From positions 270,024-334,023 of the forward strand of contig NZ_AFHG01000029.1 in the NCBI RefSeq assembly GCF_000214035.2: 64,000 bases of DNA, read 5' to 3'. The DNA is from Methyloversatilis universalis FAM5 (lineage in GTDB: Bacteria; Pseudomonadota; Gammaproteobacteria; Burkholderiales; Rhodocyclaceae). A program made the position numbers and the translations under genes. The notes under the pieces were generated by a model, which worked only from the letters and a program-made list of their open reading frames with translations, was not told where the DNA came from and searched no databases. Positions 54,193 to 63,657 of the stretch are shown here, piece by piece (position 1 is the stretch's first letter; each line of letters starts with the position of its first letter).

Positions 54193-55446
54193 TTACTTGC
54201 GGCCGTACACCGGGAAATCGGCGCACAGGCGGGTGACGTCGGCCGCGACGCGGGCGATCACCGCCTCGTCGTTCGGGGCGTCGAGCACGTCCACGATCAG
54301 GTTTGCAACCATCTTCGCCTCGGCTTCCTTAAAGCCGCGGGTCGTCATAGCAGGGCTGCCGATACGAATGCCACTCGTCACGAACGGCTTTTGCGGGTCG
54401 TTCGGGATGGAATTCTTGTTGACCGTGATGTGTGCACGGCCCAGCGCTGCTTCTGCGTCCTTGCCAGTGATGTTCTTGGCACGCAGATCGACGAGGAACA
54501 GGTGCGACTGGGTACGGCCCGAAACGATGCGCACGCCACGCTCGACGAGCGTTTCGGCCATCACCTGGGCATTCTTCAGCACCTGCTGCTGGTAGACCTT
54601 GAATTCCGGTGTCGCGGCTTCCTTGAAGGCGACGGCCTTGGCGGCGATGACGTGCATCAGCGGACCGCCCTGGATACCCGGGAAAATCATCGAGTTCAGC
54701 GGCTTCTCGAACTCTGCCTTGGCCATGATCACGCCACCGCGCGGGCCGCGCAGGGTCTTGTGCGTGGTCGAGGTGACGAAGTCGGCGATGCCGATCGGGC
54801 TCGGGTACAGGCCGGCGGCGACCAGGCCGGAGTAGTGGGCCATGTCGACCAGCAGATACGCACCGACCGAATCGGCGATTTCACGGAAACGCTTGAAATC
54901 GATGTGCAGTGCGTAGGCCGAGGCGCCGGCCACGATCATCTTCGGCTTGTGTTCCTTGGCCAGCGCTTCGACCTGTGCATAGTCGATCGCTTCGGTTTCC
55001 GGATCCAGGCCGTAGGCCACGCCCTTGTAGATCTTGCCGGAAAAGTTCACCGACGAGCCGTGGGTCAGGTGACCGCCGTGGGCCAGCGACATGCCCAGGA
55101 TCGTATCGCCCGGCTGCAGCATCGCCATGTAGACGCCGGCGTTCGCCTGCGAACCCGAATGCGGCTGCACGTTGGCATACTCGGCGCCGAACAGCGACTT
55201 CAGACGGTCGATCGCCAGCTGTTCGGCGACGTCGACATGCTCACAGCCACCGTAGTAGCGCTTGCCCGGGTAACCCTCGGCATACTTGTTCGTCAGTACC
55301 GAACCCTGCGCTTCCATGACCGCCGGGCTGGCGTAGTTTTCCGACGCGATCAGCTCGATGTGGTGCTCCTGGCGAGCGTATTCCGCCTCCATGGCCGCCC
55401 ACAGTTCGGGGTCGGACTGGGCAATGGTCATTTTCGGGTCGAACAT
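54193..55446 (-). CDS. glyA: Serine hydroxymethyltransferase
   Basis: A 417-aa PLP enzyme ([20 protein letters not shown]). Motifs: [39 protein letters not shown], and [20 protein letters not shown] (PLP lysine). It adds methylene-H4F carbon to glycine, the entry step of the serine cycle. First gene of the leftward arm. This could be a methylotrophy-specific copy; a second glyA elsewhere cannot be excluded. Confidence 0.96.
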   Translation of the reverse strand: MFDPKMTIAQSDPELWAAMEAEYARQEHHIELIASENYASPAVMEAQGSVLTNKYAEGYPGKRYYGGCEHVDVAEQLAIDRLKSLFGAEYANVQPHSGSQANAGVYMAMLQPGDTILGMSLAHGGHLTHGSSVNFSGKIYKGVAYGLDPETEAIDYAQVEALAKEHKPKMIVAGASAYALHIDFKRFREIADSVGAYLLVDMAHYSGLVAAGLYPSPIGIADFVTSTTHKTLRGPRGGVIMAKAEFEKPLNSMIFPGIQGGPLMHVIAAKAVAFKEAATPEFKVYQQQVLKNAQVMAETLVERGVRIVSGRTQSHLFLVDLRAKNITGKDAEAALGRAHITVNKNSIPNDPQKPFVTSGIRIGSPAMTTRGFKEAEAKMVANLIVDVLDAPNDEAVIARVAADVTRLCADFPVYGRK

Positions 55447-55707
55447 TCGGATTACCTTTCTGATGTGAGCTTTCGGCCTGCGTTTCCGCGAGACCTTATG
55501 AAGTAATGCAAGGCGATCGGACTATATCTGATGCATCCACGGCCTCGTATCGGACTTTCTTATCGCCGTGATAAGTATAAGTGAAGCTTAATTGAAAACA
55601 GGTCATCCATAATTCTTTCCAACGAATACCGGCATTCGGCCCGGCCCGGATGCCTCGCGGTCCAGCGATGGGCCACCCCTTATCTTCCTTACGACAGAAG
55701 GTGAAGC
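55447..55707. promoter_or_regulatory. Divergent control region of the serine-cycle arms
   Basis: The 261-bp gap between glyA and mtkA has no gene and is AT-richer than its surroundings. CTTATC-GCCGT-GATAAG (55559-55575) is a perfect 6-bp inverted repeat with T-N11-A geometry, typical of LysR-type sites. ATCGGACT occurs twice (55516-55523, 55549-55556), 33 bp or three helical turns apart. On the minus strand TATAGT (55526-55521) is a possible -10 without a good -35, as for an activator-dependent promoter. A QscR/CbbR-type activator is the expected ligand by analogy. Confidence 0.6.
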
Positions 55708-56883
55708 ATGGACATTCACGAGTACCAAGCGAAAGAGCTCCTGGCGGGCTTCGGAGTGCCGGTGCCGCGCGGCAGCGTGGCCTACAGCCCGGATCAGGCC
55801 GTGTATACGGCGACCGAACTGGGCGGCTGGCACTGGGCGGTGAAGGCCCAGGTGCACTCCGGAGCCCGCGGCAAGGCCGGCGGCATCAAGCTGTGCAAGA
55901 CCTACCATGAGGTCGATGCCGCCGCCCGCGAACTGCTGGGCAAGCGTCTCGTGACCATCCAGACCGGTCCCGAAGGCAAGCCGGTGCAGCGCGTCTATGT
56001 CGAGGTCGCCGAGCCCTTTGAACGCGAACTCTATCTGGGCATCGTGCTGGACCGCAAAGCCGAGCGCGTTCGCGTCATCGCCTCTGCCGAAGGTGGGATG
56101 GAAATTGAAGAATTGGCACACAGTGCTCCGGAAAAGATCATGCAGGTCGTGGTCGAGCCGGCTGTGGGCCTGCAGGCCTTCCAGGCCCGCCAGATCGCCT
56201 TCGGTCTGGGCCTGAACATCAAGCAGGTATCGCGTGCGGTGACCGCGATCATGGGCGCCTACCGCGCCTTCCGCGATCTTGACGCCACCATGGTCGAAAT
56301 CAACCCGCTGGTCGTCACCAAGGACGACCGCGTGCTGGCGCTGGACGCCAAGATGTCCTTCGACGACAACGCGATGTTCCGCCAGCGTGCCGTGGCCGAC
56401 ATGCGCGATCCGTCGCAGGAGGATCCGCGCGAAGTGCAGGCCGCCGAGCACAACCTGAACTACGTCGGTCTCGATGGTGACATCGGCTGCATCATCAATG
56501 GCGCCGGTCTGGCCATGGCCACCATGGACACCATCAAGTACGCCGGTGGCGCCCCGGCCAACTTCCTCGACGTCGGTGGCGGTGCTTCGCCCGAGCGCGT
56601 GGCCAATTCCTTCCGTCTGGTGCTGTCGGACAAGAACGTGAAGGCCATCCTGGTCAACATCTTCGCCGGTATCAACCGCTGCGACTGGGTTGCCCAGGGC
56701 GTGGTTCAGGCCTGCAACGACATCGATATCACGGTGCCGCTCATCGTCCGTCTCGCCGGTACGAACGAGGAAGAGGGGCGCCGCATCATCCGTGAGAGCG
56801 GTCTGCCCATCATCAGCGCCGATTCGCTGACCGAAGCGGCCCAGAAGGCGGTCGATGCCGCCCGCGCCCACGCCGCCAGCTGA
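55708..56883 (+). CDS. mtkA: Malate thiokinase, large (beta) subunit
   Basis: A 391-aa ATP-grasp subunit ([20 protein letters not shown]), homologous to Suc[21 protein letters not shown] and [20 protein letters not shown] are ATP/metal regions; [20 protein letters not shown] closes it. With MtkB it forms malyl-CoA from malate, CoA and ATP. Context (ppc, mclA) rather than sequence separates MtkA from SucC. AGAAGGTGAAG ribosome-binding site. Confidence 0.92.
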   Translation: MDIHEYQAKELLAGFGVPVPRGSVAYSPDQAVYTATELGGWHWAVKAQVHSGARGKAGGIKLCKTYHEVDAAARELLGKRLVTIQTGPEGKPVQRVYVEVAEPFERELYLGIVLDRKAERVRVIASAEGGMEIEELAHSAPEKIMQVVVEPAVGLQAFQARQIAFGLGLNIKQVSRAVTAIMGAYRAFRDLDATMVEINPLVVTKDDRVLALDAKMSFDDNAMFRQRAVADMRDPSQEDPREVQAAEHNLNYVGLDGDIGCIINGAGLAMATMDTIKYAGGAPANFLDVGGGASPERVANSFRLVLSDKNVKAILVNIFAGINRCDWVAQGVVQACNDIDITVPLIVRLAGTNEEEGRRIIRESGLPIISADSLTEAAQKAVDAARAHAAS

Positions 56884-56890
56884 GTGAATA

Positions 56891-56962
56891 GACCCCCACG
56901 CTCACTCCGCTCGCTGCCCCGCGAGGGGGCTGCATCCGCCCCTGGGGCGGCCCGGCGGGCGG
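56891..56962. repeat. GC-rich intergenic repeat between mtkA and mtkB
   Basis: The 116-bp gap contains CCCCCACGCTCACTCCGCTC, then CCCCGCGAGGGGGC and CCCCTGGGGCGGCCCGG, several nested C-run/G-run palindromes. This is the look of a dispersed intergenic element seen in many betaproteobacterial genomes. It could stabilise or attenuate mRNA between two genes whose products are needed in equal amounts. No second copy in the window. Confidence 0.6.
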
Positions 56963-56999
56963 CGCGCGGCGGATAACCGATGCACACGAGGATTTAGTT

Positions 57000-57887
57000 A
57001 TGAGCATTCTGATCAACGAAAAGACCAAGATCATCGTCCAGGGCTTCACCGGCGACAAAGGGACCTTCCACGCCAAGGAAATGATCGAGTACGGCACCAA
57101 CGTCGTCGGCGGCGTGACCCCGGGCAAGGGCGGTACCACCCATCTCGGCAAGCCGGTGTTCGATACCGTGGCCGATGCGGTCGCCGCGACCGGTGCCGAA
57201 GCGTCCATCACCTTCGTTGCGCCGGCCTTCTGCGCCGACGCCATCATGGAAGCGGCGGACGCCGGCATCCAGCTGGTGTGCTCGATCACCGACGGCATCC
57301 CGGCGCAGGACATGATGCGGGTGAAGCGCTACTTCATGCGCTACCCGAAAGAACGCCGCACGCTGATGGTCGGCCCGAACTGCGCCGGCATCATCAGCCC
57401 GGGCAAGGCCATGCTGGGCATCATGCCGGGCCACATCTACAAGCAGGGCAACGTGGGCATCGTGTCGCGTTCGGGCACGCTGGGCTACGAAGCGGCCGCA
57501 CAGATGAAGGCGCTGGGCATCGGCGTGTCGACCTCGGTCGGCATCGGCGGTGACCCGATCAACGGCTCGTCCTTCCTCGACCACCTGATGAAGTTCCAGG
57601 ACGACCCGGACACCCACGCCGTGGTGATGATCGGCGAAATCGGTGGTCCGCAGGAAGCCGAGGCCTCTGCCTGGGTGAAGGAAAACATGAAGAAGCCGGT
57701 GATCGGCTACGTCGCCGGCCTGACCGCACCGAAGGGCCGCCGCATGGGCCACGCGGGCGCCATCATCTCGGCCGCCGGTGATTCGGCCGCCGAGAAGTCG
57801 GAAATCATGCGTTCCTTCGGCCTGACCGTCGCACCGAGCGCCGGCGAGCTGGGCAGCACCGTGGCCTCGGTTCTGGCCAGGCTGTAA
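57000..57887 (+). CDS. mtkB: Malate thiokinase, small (alpha) subunit
   Basis: A 295-aa SucD homolog (MSILINEKTKIIVQGFTGDK). CoA-binding N-domain, GPNCAGIISPGKAMLGIMPG, and the phosphohistidine loop RRMGHAGAIISAAGDSAAEK. Partners MtkA. It ends 92 bases before ppc; the gap contains a 9-bp hairpin GTCCGCCCC/GGGGCGGAC (57930-57950) with no T-tract. Confidence 0.92.
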   Translation: MSILINEKTKIIVQGFTGDKGTFHAKEMIEYGTNVVGGVTPGKGGTTHLGKPVFDTVADAVAATGAEASITFVAPAFCADAIMEAADAGIQLVCSITDGIPAQDMMRVKRYFMRYPKERRTLMVGPNCAGIISPGKAMLGIMPGHIYKQGNVGIVSRSGTLGYEAAAQMKALGIGVSTSVGIGGDPINGSSFLDHLMKFQDDPDTHAVVMIGEIGGPQEAEASAWVKENMKKPVIGYVAGLTAPKGRRMGHAGAIISAAGDSAAEKSEIMRSFGLTVAPSAGELGSTVASVLARL

Positions 57888-57979
57888 GCGCAGAGCAGCA
57901 CGGGGCGTGCGGAGCGCGCCCTGCTTTCCGTCCGCCCCGGTGGGGCGGACGCCCGTCACCAGCCTGCGAGACTCCCACC

Positions 57980-60724
57980 GTGGTGAGTGATCCCATTTCC
58001 GTCCCCGCGTCGGCCGACGCCTCCGGGGCGGCCTTCTCGGAAAAGGCGATCGACCTGCTGTTTTCGCTGCTGCGCGAAGTGGTCGAACGTCACCATCCGG
58101 AACTGCTGCCCGTACTGGCCGGCGAATCCGGCAACACGCTGTCCCCCCAGATGCTGGGCCGTGCCATCCAGGCGCAGGGCATCCTGTTCCAGCTGCTGTC
58201 CATCGCCGAACAGAACGGCGGCATGCGCAAGCGCCGCGAAGTCGAGCGACTGCAGGGCCGTGAGGCGCTGCCCGGCTCCTTCGCCAATGTGCTGGCCTCC
58301 GCGAAGAAGGCCGGCCTGTCGGCCGAGCGCGTGCGCGAAGCCTTTGCCGGTCTGAAAGTGCGCCCGGTGCTGACCGCGCACCCGACCGAAGCCAAGCGCG
58401 TGACCGTGCTGGAGCGTCACCGCCGCATCTACCGCATGCTGATCGAGCTGGAATCGCCGCGCTGGACGCCGCGCGAGCGCCACGATCTCGAAGACACGTT
58501 GCGCAACGAGATCGAACTGCTGTGGCTGACCGGCGAACTGCGGTTGGAAAAGCCGAATGTGTCGCAGGAAATCGCCTGGGGCCTGCATTTCTTCAATGAA
58601 ACGCTGTTCGAGGTCGGCCCGGACGTGCTGGCGCGCGCCGACGAGGCGATGGCGCAGCATTTCGGCGAGGCCAACCTGCCCGGCTTCCTGGAATTCGGTT
58701 CCTGGATAGGCGGCGACCGCGACGGCAATCCTTTCGTCACCAACGCGATCACGCGCGGCGCACTGATCGAGTGCCGGCTGGCCGCACTGCGCCGTCACCG
58801 CCAGTCGGTGCTTGAACTGCTGCGCGGGCTGTCGGTGACCGAAGCTTCGCTCACCCTGTCCGGCGACTTCCGCGATGCGCTCACGCTGGCGCTGGAAGAG
58901 AGCGGCGAAGGCAATGTGATCGCCGCCCGCAATCCGGGCGAGCCCTTCCGCCAGTTCCTGGTGTGCGTGCTGAACAAGCTGGACGACACCATCGCCTGTA
59001 CCGAAGCGGAAGAGGGCGCGGCCTGCCGCCGCGGCTACGAATCCGCCGACCGGCTGGTGACCGATCTGCGCACGCTGGAAGCCGGGTTGCGCGATTCGAA
59101 ACTGGGGCGTCTGGCCGACACCGAAGTGGTGCCGCTGCGCCGCCAGGTCGATCTGTTCCGCTTCAGCACCGTACGGCTCGACGTGCGCGAGAACTCCACC
59201 CGGGTCACCCAGACGCTGGAAGCGCTGTGGCGCGTCAGCCGCGGCGAGCCGGACGATGTAGCCGCGCCGGCGCAGGACGGCAAGGAATGGCAGGCCTGGC
59301 TGATGGCCGAACTGGCCGCGCCGCGCACCGGCATGCGCGACCTCTCCGGCCTGCCGGCGGTGGCCAACGAAACGCTGGGTCTGTTCCGGCTGATCGCCGA
59401 CATGCGGCCCAAGGTGGGTCGTGAAGCCTTCGGCAGCTTCATCCTGAGCATGACCCGCAACGCGTCCGACGTGCTGGGCGTGTATCTGCTGGCCAAGGAA
59501 GCCGGCCTGTTCGCCGATCCGGCCGGGGTGGAGCGCTGTTCGCTGCCCATCATGCCGCTGTTCGAAACCATCGACGACCTGCGCCGCGCCCCGGCCATCA
59601 TGCGCGAACTGCTGGCGCTGCCGCTGGTCAAGCGCTCGGTGCGCGCGCTCGGCGGCGTGCAGGAAGTGATGATCGGCTACTCCGATTCGAACAAGGACGG
59701 AGGCTTCCTGTCGTCGAACTGGGAACTGTTCAAGGCGCAGCAGAAGCTGACCGCGGTCGGTACCGAAGCGGGCGTGAAGATCGCCTTCTTCCACGGCCGC
59801 GGCGGTTCGGTGAGCCGCGGCGGCGTGCCCGCCGGCCGCGCCATCGGCGCCCAGCCGCGCGGCTCCATCCAGGGGCTGTTCCGGCTGACCGAACAGGGCG
59901 AGGTCATTTCCAGCAAGTACGCGAACAAGGGCACCGCCGCCTTCAATCTCGAACTGCTGGCCGCCAGCGTGTTCGATCACGCGCTGAAGTCGCAGGCCGC
60001 TGCGGGCTCGTCCTCCAGTCCGGAGTTCGATGACGCGCTGGAAGCGCTGTCGGGTGCCGCCCACGCGGCCTATCAGAACCTGATTTCGAATCCGGCGCTG
60101 GTCGCCTATTTCCAGGAAGCCAGCCCGCTCGAGGAAATATCGCTGCTCAACATCGGCTCGCGTCCGGCCCGCCGTTTCGGCGCAAAGTCGCTGGCCGAAC
60201 TGCGCGCGATTCCCTGGGTGTTCGCCTGGTCGCAGAACCGCCACATCGTCACCGGCTGGTACGGCGTGGGGTCCAGTCTCGCGAATTTCATCGAGGTGCG
60301 CGGCAGTCGCGGCGAAGCGCTGCTGGCCCGCATGTTCGACGAATCGCCGCTGTTCCGCCTCATCGTCGACGAGGTGGAAAAGACGCTGGCGGTGGTCGAT
60401 CTGGACATCGCCCGCGAATACAGCCAGCTGGTGGCCGACGCCGGCGTGCGCGAACAGGTGTTCGGCATGATCGCGCGCGAATACGACATCACCCGCGCGC
60501 AGATCCTGCGCCTGTCGGGCACCCGCGGCCTGGCCGAGCGCTTCCCGGAATACCGCCAGAAGCTGGATCACCGGCTGCCGGTGGTCAATCAGGTGAGCCG
60601 CCAGCAGGTGTCGCTGCTGCGCGCCTTCCGGATGACCGAGGACGCGGTGCGCAAGGAGGAATTCCGCAAGACCCTGCTGCTGTCGATCAACTGCGTGTCC
60701 GCCGGCTTCGGCGCGACCGGCTGA
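57980..60724 (+). CDS. ppc: Phosphoenolpyruvate carboxylase
   Basis: A 914-aa PEPC. Catalytic His in VRPVLTAHPTEAKRVTVLER, GGDRDGNPFVT, VMIGYSDSNKDGGFLSSNWE, and the lid GRGGSVSRGGVPAGRAIGAQ (usual family form is GRGGTVGRGGGP). C-terminus INCVSAGFGATG. It adds bicarbonate to PEP, giving oxaloacetate for the serine cycle. The divergent lid places it in the methylotroph-type branch, which may have altered allosteric control. GTG start; GTG at 57983 is equally possible. Confidence 0.94.
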   Translation: MVSDPISVPASADASGAAFSEKAIDLLFSLLREVVERHHPELLPVLAGESGNTLSPQMLGRAIQAQGILFQLLSIAEQNGGMRKRREVERLQGREALPGSFANVLASAKKAGLSAERVREAFAGLKVRPVLTAHPTEAKRVTVLERHRRIYRMLIELESPRWTPRERHDLEDTLRNEIELLWLTGELRLEKPNVSQEIAWGLHFFNETLFEVGPDVLARADEAMAQHFGEANLPGFLEFGSWIGGDRDGNPFVTNAITRGALIECRLAALRRHRQSVLELLRGLSVTEASLTLSGDFRDALTLALEESGEGNVIAARNPGEPFRQFLVCVLNKLDDTIACTEAEEGAACRRGYESADRLVTDLRTLEAGLRDSKLGRLADTEVVPLRRQVDLFRFSTVRLDVRENSTRVTQTLEALWRVSRGEPDDVAAPAQDGKEWQAWLMAELAAPRTGMRDLSGLPAVANETLGLFRLIADMRPKVGREAFGSFILSMTRNASDVLGVYLLAKEAGLFADPAGVERCSLPIMPLFETIDDLRRAPAIMRELLALPLVKRSVRALGGVQEVMIGYSDSNKDGGFLSSNWELFKAQQKLTAVGTEAGVKIAFFHGRGGSVSRGGVPAGRAIGAQPRGSIQGLFRLTEQGEVISSKYANKGTAAFNLELLAASVFDHALKSQAAAGSSSSPEFDDALEALSGAAHAAYQNLISNPALVAYFQEASPLEEISLLNIGSRPARRFGAKSLAELRAIPWVFAWSQNRHIVTGWYGVGSSLANFIEVRGSRGEALLARMFDESPLFRLIVDEVEKTLAVVDLDIAREYSQLVADAGVREQVFGMIAREYDITRAQILRLSGTRGLAERFPEYRQKLDHRLPVVNQVSRQQVSLLRAFRMTEDAVRKEEFRKTLLLSINCVSAGFGATG

Positions 60725-60782
60725 TCCCGTCGTAGAACCGCTTTCAAACCGCTTTCAAGCCATTCCAACCGAGGAGTTTCAC

Positions 60783-61760
60783 ATGAGCTTCACGATCATC
60801 GAACAAGCCACGCCCCGCCTGCACCGTTCCGAACTGGCCGTTCCGGGTTCCAACCCGGCCATGTTCGAAAAGGCGGCCAAGTCCGCTGCCGACATCATCT
60901 TCCTGGACTGCGAGGACGCGGTCGCGCCGGATGACAAGGAGCAGGCCCGCAAGAACATCATCGAAGGCCTGAACGACATCGACTGGGGCAACAAGACCAT
61001 GATGGTGCGCATCAACGGTCTGGACACCCACTACATGTACCGCGACGTGGTCGACATCGTCGAAGCCTGCCCGCGCCTCGACATGATCCTGATTCCGAAG
61101 GCCGGTACCGCCGCAGACGTGTATGCGGTCGACATGATGGTCACCCAGATCGAGGCGGCCAAGAAGCGCACCAAGCGCATCGGCTTCGAAGTGCTGATCG
61201 AGACCGCGCTCGGCATGGCCAACGTCGAAGCGATCGCGCAGTCGTCGAAGCGCCTGGAAGCGATGAGCTTCGGCGTCGCCGACTACGCCGCCTCGACCCG
61301 TGCCCGCACCACCGTGATCGGTGGCGTGAACAAGGACAGCGTGGTGCTGACCGACAAGGACGAGCAGGGCAACCGCCAGTCCTTCTGGACCGATCCGTGG
61401 CACGCCGCGCAGACCCGCATGATGGTGGCCTGCCGCGCCTACGGCCTGCGTCCGATCGACGGCCCGTTTGGTGACTTCAATGATCCCGAGGGCTATATTG
61501 CAGCGGCGAATCGCGCCGCCGTGCTGGGTTACGAAGGCAAGTGGGCGATCCATCCGTCGCAGATCGAACTGGCCAACAAGGTCTACACGCCGTCGGACGC
61601 TGAAGTGACCAAGGCACGCCGCATTCTCGAAGCGATGGCCCAGGCCGCGAAGGAAGGCCGCGGTGCCGTTTCGCTCGACGGTCGCCTGATCGACATCGCC
61701 AGCATCCGCATGGCCGAAGCACTGATCGCGAAGGCCGACACGATCGCTGCAGCACGCTGA
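60783..61760 (+). CDS. mclA: Malyl-CoA lyase
   Basis: A 325-aa HpcH/HpaI (citrate-lyase beta) fold protein (MSFTIIEQATPRLHRSELAV PGSNP). Metal ligands in FLDCEDAVAPDDKEQARKNI and VLIETALGMANVEAIA; substrate loop GDFNDPEGYIAAANRAAVLG. It splits malyl-CoA to glyoxylate and acetyl-CoA. CGAGGAGTTT ribosome-binding site. Confidence 0.94.
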   Translation: MSFTIIEQATPRLHRSELAVPGSNPAMFEKAAKSAADIIFLDCEDAVAPDDKEQARKNIIEGLNDIDWGNKTMMVRINGLDTHYMYRDVVDIVEACPRLDMILIPKAGTAADVYAVDMMVTQIEAAKKRTKRIGFEVLIETALGMANVEAIAQSSKRLEAMSFGVADYAASTRARTTVIGGVNKDSVVLTDKDEQGNRQSFWTDPWHAAQTRMMVACRAYGLRPIDGPFGDFNDPEGYIAAANRAAVLGYEGKWAIHPSQIELANKVYTPSDAEVTKARRILEAMAQAAKEGRGAVSLDGRLIDIASIRMAEALIAKADTIAAAR

Positions 61761-61781
61761 CCTCCGGGGTCGGCATGAAGG

Positions 61782-61807
61782 CATGGCCGGGGAGGTGCCC
61801 GGCCATG
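61782..61807. repeat. 10-bp hairpin between mclA and ftfL
   Basis: CATGGCCGGG (61782-61791) and CCCGGCCATG (61798-61807) pair perfectly with a 6-base loop, 22 bases after mclA. There is no T-tract. The 160-bp gap otherwise contains an AT-richer stretch just before ftfL but no clear promoter; ftfL could be read through or have its own start. Confidence 0.5.
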
Positions 61808-61920
61808 GGAGCTACAGGTACAGAACGAAGAGGAACCCGACAGCACAACACACGCAGCAACGGCGGGTAGTGAGGCCCGCCGCTCCACAACCGATTTACG
61901 ACTAAACGGAAAAAACCAAT

Positions 61921-63594
61921 ATGGCATCCGATATCGAAATCGCCCAGCAGGCGAAAATGCAGCGCATCAGCCAGGTGGTGTCCAAGCTGGGCATCCCGGA
62001 AGACGCGATCGAACCCTATGGCCACTACAAGGCCAAGGTGTCCCTCGAATACCTGAACAGCCTGAAGGACCGTCCGGACGGCAAGCTCATCCTGGTCACC
62101 GCGATCAGCCCTACCCCGGCCGGCGAGGGCAAGACCACGACCACGGTGGGTCTGGGCGATGCGCTGAACCGTATCGGCAAGAAGACCATGATCTGTCTGC
62201 GCGAGCCCTCGCTCGGACCGGTGTTCGGCGTGAAGGGCGGCGCGGCCGGCGGCGGCTACGCCCAGATCGTGCCGATGGAAGACATCAACCTGCACTTCAC
62301 CGGCGATTTTCACGCCATCGGTGCCGCGCACAACCTGCTGTCGGCGCTGATCGACAACCACATCAACCACGGCAACGAACTGCGCATCGATCCGCGGCTG
62401 ATCCAGTGGAAGCGCGTGGTCGACATGAATGACCGCGCGCTGCGCAAGATCACCATCGGTCTCGGCGGCACCGCCAACGGCTTCGTGCGTGAGGACGGCT
62501 ACGACATCGTGGTCGCGTCCGAAGTGATGGCCATCCTGTGTCTGGCCAATTCGATGACCGACCTGAAGGAACGCCTCGGCCGCATCATCATCGGCTACAC
62601 GCTGGGCGACAAGAAGCCGGTGTACGCGAGCGACCTGAAGGCGCAGGGCGCCATGGCGACGCTGCTGAAGGACGCGATCAAGCCGAACATCGTGCAGACG
62701 CTGGAAAACAACCCGGCCATCATCCACGGCGGTCCGTTCGCCAACATCGCGCACGGCTGCAACTCGGTATCGGCCACCAGGGCCGGCCTGAAGATGGCCG
62801 ACTACGTGGTGACCGAAGCCGGCTTCGGCGCCGACCTCGGTGCCGAGAAGTTCATCGACATCAAGTGCCGCATGGCGGGGCTGAAGCCCTCCGCCGTGGT
62901 GCTGGTCGCCACCATCCGCGCGCTGAAGTTCCACGGCGGCGTGAAGAAGGAAGACCTGAACCAGGAGAACCTCGACGCGCTGTCCAAGGGCATCGTCAAC
63001 ATCGAGCGTCACCTGAAGAACATCACCGAGCATTACGGTCTGCCCTGCGTCGTGTCGGTGAACCACTTCACCTTCGACACGGACGCTGAAATCGCGCTGC
63101 TGAAGGGCCGCATCGAAGCGCTGGGCGGCAAGTTCGTGATCGCCCGCCACTGGGCGAACGGCGGCGCCGGTGCCGAGGAACTGGCGCGCATGGTGGCCGA
63201 CATCTGCGACAACGCGCCGGGTCAGCACAAGTTCGTGTACGACGAGAACGCCCCGCTGCAGGACAAGATCACCGCCATCGCCACCAAAATCTACGGCGCC
63301 GGTGAGGTCACCTTCTCCGACGCCGCCCGCAAGCAGCTCGAAAGCTGGAACGCCGACTACGGCCGCTTCCCGGTCTGCATGGCGAAGACCCAGATGTCCT
63401 TCTCGGCCGACCCGAACGCCAAGGGCGCACCGAGCGGCCACAAGCTCAACGTCCGTGAAGTGCGCCTGGCCAACGGCGCCGGTTTCGTGGTCGCCATCTG
63501 CGGCGACATGATGACCATGCCGGGCCTGCCCAAGGTGCCGGCGTCGGAAAAGATCGACATCGACGAGCACGGCAAGGTGTCGGGTCTGTTCTGA
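61921..63594 (+). CDS. ftfL: Formate-tetrahydrofolate ligase
   Basis: A 557-aa enzyme ([20 protein letters not shown]). ATP loop [20 protein letters not shown], then [20 protein letters not shown] and [19 protein letters not shown]. It makes 10-formyl-H4F from formate, the entry of formate carbon into the H4F branch used by FchA, MtdA and GlyA. Full length. Confidence 0.96.
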   Translation: MASDIEIAQQAKMQRISQVVSKLGIPEDAIEPYGHYKAKVSLEYLNSLKDRPDGKLILVTAISPTPAGEGKTTTTVGLGDALNRIGKKTMICLREPSLGPVFGVKGGAAGGGYAQIVPMEDINLHFTGDFHAIGAAHNLLSALIDNHINHGNELRIDPRLIQWKRVVDMNDRALRKITIGLGGTANGFVREDGYDIVVASEVMAILCLANSMTDLKERLGRIIIGYTLGDKKPVYASDLKAQGAMATLLKDAIKPNIVQTLENNPAIIHGGPFANIAHGCNSVSATRAGLKMADYVVTEAGFGADLGAEKFIDIKCRMAGLKPSAVVLVATIRALKFHGGVKKEDLNQENLDALSKGIVNIERHLKNITEHYGLPCVVSVNHFTFDTDAEIALLKGRIEALGGKFVIARHWANGGAGAEELARMVADICDNAPGQHKFVYDENAPLQDKITAIATKIYGAGEVTFSDAARKQLESWNADYGRFPVCMAKTQMSFSADPNAKGAPSGHKLNVREVRLANGAGFVVAICGDMMTMPGLPKVPASEKIDIDEHGKVSGLF

Positions 63595-63606
63595 CCGTTC
63601 TTTCGC

Positions 63607-63648
63607 TGCAATGACAAAGGCCGCCTCCGGGCGGCCTTTGTCATTGCA
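63607..63648. terminator. Bidirectional terminator after ftfL
   Basis: A perfect 19-bp stem (63607-63625 with 63630-63648) and TCCG loop: arms start TGCAATGACAAAGGCCGCC. The flanking A-rich and T-rich arm ends (ACAAAGG, CCTTTGT) suit termination from both sides. It separates ftfL from a convergent regulator gene. Confidence 0.8.
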
Positions 63649-63657
63649 ATGCTTCAG

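Noticed and set aside
55708-57887. Succinyl-CoA synthetase sucCD
   Set aside because: Same family, but the genes stand between glyA and ppc-mclA in a serine-cycle island, so malate thiokinase is the better call.
57956-60571. 871-codon open frame antisense to ppc
   Set aside because: Same reasoning: shadow of a conserved gene, no ribosome-binding site or domain.
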